DNA from: an uncultured Actinomyces sp.
GTDB lineage: Bacteria > Actinomycetota > Actinomycetes > Actinomycetales > Actinomycetaceae
Assembly (NCBI GenBank): GCA_938040725.1
Contig: CALHZX010000057.1
Coordinates: 1-52,549, forward strand
Length of the DNA: 52,549 bases
Direction: 5' to 3'
Below are positions 48,506-52,549 of this stretch, one piece after another. The translations under genes and the position numbers were made by a program. Numbering within the stretch: position 1 is the stretch's first letter; every line of letters starts with the position of its first letter. The notes under the pieces are model-generated. The model was not told the DNA's origin, searched no databases, and worked only from the letters and a program-made list of their open reading frames with translations.

Positions 48506-49475
48506 GAAAGTCTCCCTGGCCGACATCGCGCGGCGCGCGGGCGTCTCGACCAACACGGTCTCGCGCGTCGTACGCGGGGATCCCGAGGTCTCAGAAAAGA
48601 CGCGGGCGAGGATCTCCAAGCTGGTCGACGAGCTTGGCTACGTACCCAACTACGCGGCGCGTGCGCTCGCGGCCAAGCGCACGAACGTTCTGCAGGTCGT
48701 GCTGGCCGCCCCCATGTTCCACGGACACGGGCGCGTGCTGCTGTCGATCCTCAACGCCTCGTCGCAGGCCGGGTACCACGTGTCCCTGTCCTACGCGTAC
48801 GGGCCGGACGGGCAGCTGCGCAACGACTTCGCTCCCTTCGACGTCGATGGGGTCATCATCCTGGGCGGCCAGGACCCGACGATCGACGTCGCGATCGAGG
48901 CGGGCAAGCGCTTCCCGACCGTCCTCGTTCTGACGAGCGAAAAGGGGCTCGACGGCATCTCGACCGTCGCCGTCGACAACGTGCGCGGCGCGCGCCTGGC
49001 CACGGAGCACTTGCTCGCTCAGGGGCTGACCGACGTCGTTCACGTCTCGGGACCCGCCGGATGGTCGGATGCTCAGATGCGCAGGCTTGGTTATGAGCAG
49101 GCGTGCCAGGTCTACGGCGTCGAACCCGTCGTGCTCCAGCCCGACTCATGGGACTCTCGCGATGGCTACGACGTCATGCGTGCGGCTGGGCGACTGCCCG
49201 AGGGCGTGCAGACCGCGAACGACCAGCTTGCCCTCGGCGCTATGCGCTACATCTACGAGCGCGGGGGAGTGGTCCCACGCGACGTGCGCGTGGTCGGCTT
49301 CGACGACATCGACGGCGCGGACTCCTACGCGCCTCCGCTCACGACAATCCACCAGCCCTTCGATCGCCTGGGACGCACGGCCGTGCGCCTCGTGCGTTCG
49401 CTCATGGGCGGGGGACGCTCCCAGGATATTGTCCTCGACCCCGAGCTGGTCATCCGGGCCAGTTCACACCTGTAA
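48480..49475 (+). CDS. LacI-family transcriptional regulator
   Basis: 331 residues. Helix-turn-helix VSLADIARRAGVSTNTVSRVV near 10-30, hinge around 50-65, then a sugar-binding-protein-like domain ending VGFDDIDGADSYAPPLTTIHQPFDRLG. ATG 48480 overlaps the kinase gene by 26 bp; starting later would remove part of the DNA-binding domain. Likely repressor of this locus; CGTTAGCGTTAACG at 41231 is a candidate site. Confidence 0.92.
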   Translation: MSTSRPTAKKVSLADIARRAGVSTNTVSRVVRGDPEVSEKTRARISKLVDELGYVPNYAARALAAKRTNVLQVVLAAPMFHGHGRVLLSILNASSQAGYHVSLSYAYGPDGQLRNDFAPFDVDGVIILGGQDPTIDVAIEAGKRFPTVLVLTSEKGLDGISTVAVDNVRGARLATEHLLAQGLTDVVHVSGPAGWSDAQMRRLGYEQACQVYGVEPVVLQPDSWDSRDGYDVMRAAGRLPEGVQTANDQLALGAMRYIYERGGVVPRDVRVVGFDDIDGADSYAPPLTTIHQPFDRLGRTAVRLVRSLMGGGRSQDIVLDPELVIRASSHL

Positions 49476-49488
49476 GAAAGGCACGTTC

Positions 49489-49920
49489 ATGCTCTATGGT
49501 CCGATGACTCACCCGCAGTTCCTGCGCGCGCTGGCGGCCGCCGGCCACGGATCGAAGATCCTGCTGGCTGACGCGAACTACCCGCACACGACGGGTGTGA
49601 ACCCGCGCTGCGAACTCATTTCCCTCAACCTGGCTCCGGGTCTCTTGGATGTCAGCCAGGTCCTTGACGTTCTCAAGCGCACGATTCCGATCGAGCGCGC
49701 CGAGATCATGACCCCCGCGCCCGACGCCGAGCCGGTGAAAATTCCGATCCACGACGAGTTCCGCGCGGCTCTGCCGGGCGTGGAGTTCGGTGAAATTTCC
49801 CGCTGGGACTTCTACGATGCCGCCCGCGACGAGAACGTGGGCATCATTGTCGCGACGGGCGAGCAGCGCCTGTACGGCAACCTGCTCCTCACGGTGGGCG
49901 TTCGACAGCCTGGGGAGTAA
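49489..49920 (+). CDS. fucU: L-fucose mutarotase (RbsD/FucU family)
   Basis: 143-residue enzyme that interconverts fucose anomers. HPQFLRALAAAGHGSKILLADANYPH carries the family's catalytic His (GHG) and Asp. The C terminus VATGEQRLYGNLLLTVGV matches FucU. AGAAAGG precedes the ATG, 13 nt after the LacI stop. In ribose loci the homologue is RbsD; with fucI next door FucU is favoured. No fuculose-phosphate aldolase follows. Confidence 0.9.
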   Translation: MLYGPMTHPQFLRALAAAGHGSKILLADANYPHTTGVNPRCELISLNLAPGLLDVSQVLDVLKRTIPIERAEIMTPAPDAEPVKIPIHDEFRAALPGVEFGEISRWDFYDAARDENVGIIVATGEQRLYGNLLLTVGVRQPGE

Positions 49921-49966
49921 AGCCCGTTTGCCGCGCCAGGGCGCGCCTTGTTGCTTCGGTGACGAT

Positions 49967-49990
49967 CACTTTCGTTTCGTTTTCGTTTCA
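49967..49990. promoter_or_regulatory. cluster of TTTCGTT repeats
   Basis: Three overlapping CGTTT-containing repeats within 24 bp (CTTTCGTTTCGTTTTCGTTT). The same CTTTCGTT word recurs at the promoter 50166-50208, so this may be a remote DeoR-type operator. Confidence 0.45.
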
Positions 49991-50029
49991 ACTGGATGGT
50001 GAGCCGGGAAGTTGGCAAACAGTTTCATA

Positions 50030-50071
50030 GCTGGTGGGTGGCCCGAGAGGGCTACCCACCAGCGCATTTCT
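50030..50071 (+). terminator. terminator after fucU
   Basis: 15-bp arms 50030-50044 and 50049-50063 with one mismatch around GAGA, then GCATTTCT. Confidence 0.8.
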
Positions 50072-50165
50072 CCCTGCAATATCATGGAATAATGAAGGAT
50101 GGGCAGCGTTGCTCTGAACGTTTGTGCGCCCAGTGTGCACCTGCGTGAATGTTCTTCTCGTGATG

Positions 50166-50208
50166 TTGCATACTTTCGTTTTAGTGACTATTCTTTTCTT
50201 AACGAAAG
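50166..50208 (+). promoter_or_regulatory. promoter and operators of the DeoR-E2-E3 operon
   Basis: TTGCAT (50166-50171) and TATTCT (50189-50194), spacer 17. CTTTCGTT (50173-50180) lies in the spacer and its complement AACGAAAG (50201-50208) just past the -10. AGTGAC is also repeated (50183, 50213). The layout fits repression by the DeoR protein encoded next. Confidence 0.7.
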
Positions 50209-50251
50209 AGAAAGTGACAAAAGAAGTCGCTGATTCACGAAGAGGTGCCCC

Positions 50252-51001
50252 ATGGGACGTGCAGAAGAACGCACGAACTACATCCTGGATCGCCTCGCCC
50301 GGGAGGGTGAGGTGAGCGTCGCGCAGCTTGCCTCTGATCTGGGCGTGTCGCCCGTGACCGTGCGCGCCTCGCTGAAGGTCCTCGACGAGCAGGGCTACCT
50401 CGTGCGCACCCACGGCGGCGCGCGCCCCACCACCTTCCGCAATATTCACCTGCGCCAAAACGATCGCGTCGAGGTCAAGGAACGCATTGCTCGCGCCGCT
50501 GCCGACATGATCCACGACGATGATCGCGTCATGATCGAGGCCGGCACCACCTGCGCCCTCATCGTCAAGTACCTGACCGGCAAGCGCGGAGTGCAGGTCC
50601 TGACCAACTCCGTACTCGTTTTCGCTAACGCCCGCTCCAACCCGAGCCTCAATATCACGCTGACGGGTGGGCACTTCCGCGCCGAGTCCGAGTCCCTCGT
50701 GGGACCGGTCGCAGAGCGCGCTATCAATGACTTCAACGCACGCGTCGCGTTCCTTGGGACCGACGGGTTCAGCGTTGATCGCGGCCTGACCACCCAACTC
50801 GTGGAGGGTGGACAGGTCGGTTCCATTATGCGCACCCGCGCACAAGAGACGTGGCTGCTCGCCGACTCCTCCAAGTATGGGGAAGCCGGCTTCGTCAGCT
50901 TCATGGGGATCGACGAGGTCACCGGAATCATCACCGACGATGAGATCCCCGAAGAATCCATCAAGGAATTGGCCGAGCGCACGAAGCTGCGCATCGTCTA
51001 G
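50252..51001 (+). CDS. DeoR-family transcriptional regulator
   Basis: 249 residues. N-terminal winged helix (RTNYILDRLAREGEVSVAQLASDLGVSPVTVRASLKVLDEQG), then GYLVRTHGGA, then the DeoR sugar-phosphate sensor fold (IEAGTTC, ITLTGG, FLGTDGF, ADSSKYGEAGF). It probably responds to a sugar phosphate, perhaps from the fucose pathway upstream. It starts 44 bp after a candidate operator and ends 10 bp before the E2 gene. Confidence 0.93.
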   Translation: MGRAEERTNYILDRLAREGEVSVAQLASDLGVSPVTVRASLKVLDEQGYLVRTHGGARPTTFRNIHLRQNDRVEVKERIARAAADMIHDDDRVMIEAGTTCALIVKYLTGKRGVQVLTNSVLVFANARSNPSLNITLTGGHFRAESESLVGPVAERAINDFNARVAFLGTDGFSVDRGLTTQLVEGGQVGSIMRTRAQETWLLADSSKYGEAGFVSFMGIDEVTGIITDDEIPEESIKELAERTKLRIV

Positions 51002-51011
51002 GAGGAATTAC

Positions 51012-52355
51012 ATGGCCACCATCGTGGTGATGCCCCAGCTGGGCAACTCTGTTGAGTCATGCATCATCGTCGAGTGGATGATCGCGGAAGGCGACACCGT
51101 CGCCGTCGACCAGACGCTCGCGTCCATCGAGACCGACAAGTCGACCATGGAGGTGCCCTCGACAGCTGAGGGTACCGTCCTGAAGCTCCTGTGGGAGGAA
51201 GGCGACGAGGTCCCCGTCAAGGATCCGCTCATCATCGTCGGTGAGCCCGGGGAGGACATCTCCGGCCTCGTTCCGGGTGGCGACGAAGCCCCCGCCGAAG
51301 CCGACGCTCCCGCCGAGCAGGCTGCCGCCCCCGAGCAGGCCGCCGCCCCCGCGTTCGCGACCGAGCGCGCTACCGGTGCCGTCTCTCCGCGCGCCCGCGC
51401 CCTGGCCGCCTCCAACGGCGTTGACGCCTCGTCTATCTCCGAGGGCTCCGGCCCCCACGGCCGCGTCATCGAGCGTGATGTTGCCGCCGCGATCGCCGCT
51501 GGCCCCGTCCTGACCTCCGCCGCGCGCGCTGCTGGCGTGCGCGCCACCGAAGGCACCGGCATCGGTGGGCGCGTGTCCGTCGCCGATGCGGGCCGCGCGC
51601 CCGAGGCAGCCCCCGCCGCCGCTGTTGCAGCCCCCGCCGCTGCGGCTGACTTCCCCGGTGCCTCGACCTCCGCCCCACTCAAGGGCGTGCGCAAGGTCGT
51701 CGCCAAGCGCATGATGGAGTCCCTGACCTCCACCGCGCAGCTGACCCTCAACACGACGGCCAACGCCGCCGGCATCCTCGCGATGCGTAAGAAGGTCAAG
51801 AACGCCGACGAGGCTCTGGGCCTGAACAAGATCACGCTCAACGACCTGGTCTGCTTCGCCGTGTCGCGCACCCTGCTCAAGTACCCCGTGTTCAACGCTC
51901 ACCTGGAGGACGGCGTCCTCACGCAGTTCGAGCAGGTCCACCTCGGCTTCGCGTGCGACACCCCGCGCGGCCTCCTCGTCCCCGTCATCCGCTCCGCGCA
52001 GGCCCTGGGCCTCAAGACCTTCTCTGACGAGGCCAAGCGCCTCGCCGGCGGCGCGATCGACGGCTCCCTGTCGCCCGACTTCCTGAGCGGCGGCACCTTC
52101 ACGGTCTCCAACATCGGTTCCTTCGGTATCGAGACCTTCACCCCCGTCATCAACCTGCCCCAGACGGCCATCCTGGGCGTCGGCGCGATCACCCCGCGCC
52201 CGACCGTGGCCGCGGACGGCTCGATCGGCGTGGAGCAGCGCCTCAACCTGTCGCTGACGATCGATCACCAGGTCATCGACGGCGCGGATGGCGCGCGCTT
52301 CCTGCGCGACCTGGTCGCCGCCATCGAAAACATCGACGTGACCGTTCTGGCCTGA
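51012..52355 (+). CDS. 2-oxoacid dehydrogenase E2, dihydrolipoamide acyltransferase
   Basis: 447 residues. Lipoyl domain 1-78 with lipoyl-lysine K43 (ETDKST), an Ala/Pro/Glu-rich linker, a peripheral-subunit-binding domain near 120-155 (VSPRARALAASNGV ... GPHGRVIERDV), a second similar but weaker segment (SAARAAGVRATEGTGIGGRVSVADA, about 160-190), and the acyltransferase core ending IDHQVIDGADGARFL, where the usual DHR is DHQ. GGAGGAA precedes the ATG. E3 follows; E1 is not in view. Pyruvate, acetoin or branched-chain substrates are all possible. Confidence 0.9.
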   Translation: MATIVVMPQLGNSVESCIIVEWMIAEGDTVAVDQTLASIETDKSTMEVPSTAEGTVLKLLWEEGDEVPVKDPLIIVGEPGEDISGLVPGGDEAPAEADAPAEQAAAPEQAAAPAFATERATGAVSPRARALAASNGVDASSISEGSGPHGRVIERDVAAAIAAGPVLTSAARAAGVRATEGTGIGGRVSVADAGRAPEAAPAAAVAAPAAAADFPGASTSAPLKGVRKVVAKRMMESLTSTAQLTLNTTANAAGILAMRKKVKNADEALGLNKITLNDLVCFAVSRTLLKYPVFNAHLEDGVLTQFEQVHLGFACDTPRGLLVPVIRSAQALGLKTFSDEAKRLAGGAIDGSLSPDFLSGGTFTVSNIGSFGIETFTPVINLPQTAILGVGAITPRPTVAADGSIGVEQRLNLSLTIDHQVIDGADGARFLRDLVAAIENIDVTVLA

Positions 52356-52371
52356 GGAAAGAGGAATACTC

Positions 52372-52549
52372 ATGAGTGACACGCATTTTGACGTCATCGT
52401 CCTCGGTGCGGGCCCCGGCGGCTACCTGGCTGCCGAGCGCCTCGGACACGCGGGCAAGAAGGTCGCCCTCGTTGAGGAGCAGTACCTGGGCGGTACCTGC
52501 CTGAACGTGGGCTGCATCCCCACCAAGACCCTGCTCAACGGCGCGAAGA
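52372..52549 (+). CDS. lpd: dihydrolipoamide dehydrogenase E3 (3' partial)
   Basis: First 59 residues only, cut by the window end. The FAD-binding GAGPGGYLAAERL is at about residues 12-24, and the redox disulfide motif GGTCLNVGCIPTK is at about 41-53. It follows E2 by 16 bp with GAAAGAGGAA upstream, so it should serve the same dehydrogenase complex. Confidence 0.95.
   Translation, partial: MSDTHFDVIVLGAGPGGYLAAERLGHAGKKVALVEEQYLGGTCLNVGCIPTKTLLNGAK

Noticed and set aside
50808..51011. Longer E2 start inside the DeoR gene
   Set aside because: The extra residues are a shadow of the DeoR frame; ATG 51012 with GGAGGAA starts exactly at the lipoyl domain.

Overview
The window reads as a high-GC Gram-positive chromosome, most like an oral or gut Actinomycetaceae (Schaalia/Actinomyces type). 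The grounds are strong G/C third positions, frequent GTG/TTG starts, many apparently leaderless genes, a NusG with an acidic N-terminal extension, a zinc-type L33, and a core order of tRNA-Thr, tRNA-Met, rpmG ... murB ... tRNA-Trp, secE, nusG, rplK, rplA ... rplJ, rplL that is familiar from actinobacteria. The species is inferred and was not tested.

Layout. 1-4119: end of a complex I operon (nuoM cut by the window edge, nuoN) with a polyprenyl diphosphate synthase overlapping nuoN, which fits menaquinone supply. 4302-7439: FprA-type ferredoxin-NADP reductase, HtpX-like membrane protease, YajQ. 7538-8115: tRNA-Tyr, tRNA-Thr, tRNA-Met and rpmG. 8201-18254: a sialic acid utilisation locus with a cytoplasmic sialidase, a divergent FadR-type GntR repressor, an oligopeptide-type ABC importer containing a permease-ATPase fusion, then nanA, nanK and nanE. 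18347-21844: an MFS carrier, a medium-chain reductase and murB. 21915-23383: an accessory islet, a HEPN/XRE-nucleotidyltransferase toxin-antitoxin pair between two direct copies of a 123-bp inverted-repeat-ended element, with a mirror-image array of 19-bp repeats fused to the toxin stop codon. 23439-26536 (minus strand): aminotransferase, alpha/beta hydrolase, adenosine deaminase. 26718-29349: tRNA-Trp, secE, nusG, rplK, rplA.

29547-35951: an ECF importer (S, T and fused A-A) followed by two exporter-fold ABC half-transporters of the siderophore-import kind. It sits between rplA and rplJ, which are neighbours in many bacteria. 36041-37215: L10 leader, rplJ, rplL. 37216-38491: a 1.27-kb gene-free stretch packed with repeats: a GC-rich inverted region, a degenerate inverted copy of the 123-bp element, a second 19-bp mirror array, and two further mirror arrays with 41/42-bp periods. 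38492-41112: TipA-like MerR regulator, tRNA-Asn, an unknown membrane-anchored protein, an alkyltransferase-like protein. 41302-49920: a sugar ABC importer with fucI, an FGGY kinase, a LacI regulator and fucU, i.e. an L-fucose locus with no aldolase in view. 50166-52549: DeoR regulator, a 2-oxoacid dehydrogenase E2, and the start of its E3.

The core genes are thus interrupted by host-glycan modules (sialic acid, fucose), a probable metallophore or heme uptake module, and repeat-rich islets. The most unusual signal is the set of mirror arrays: a unit is repeated at fixed spacing in one orientation and then in the other, with different unit sequences but the same architecture. Most differences between the two arms are G.U-compatible in a plus-strand transcript.
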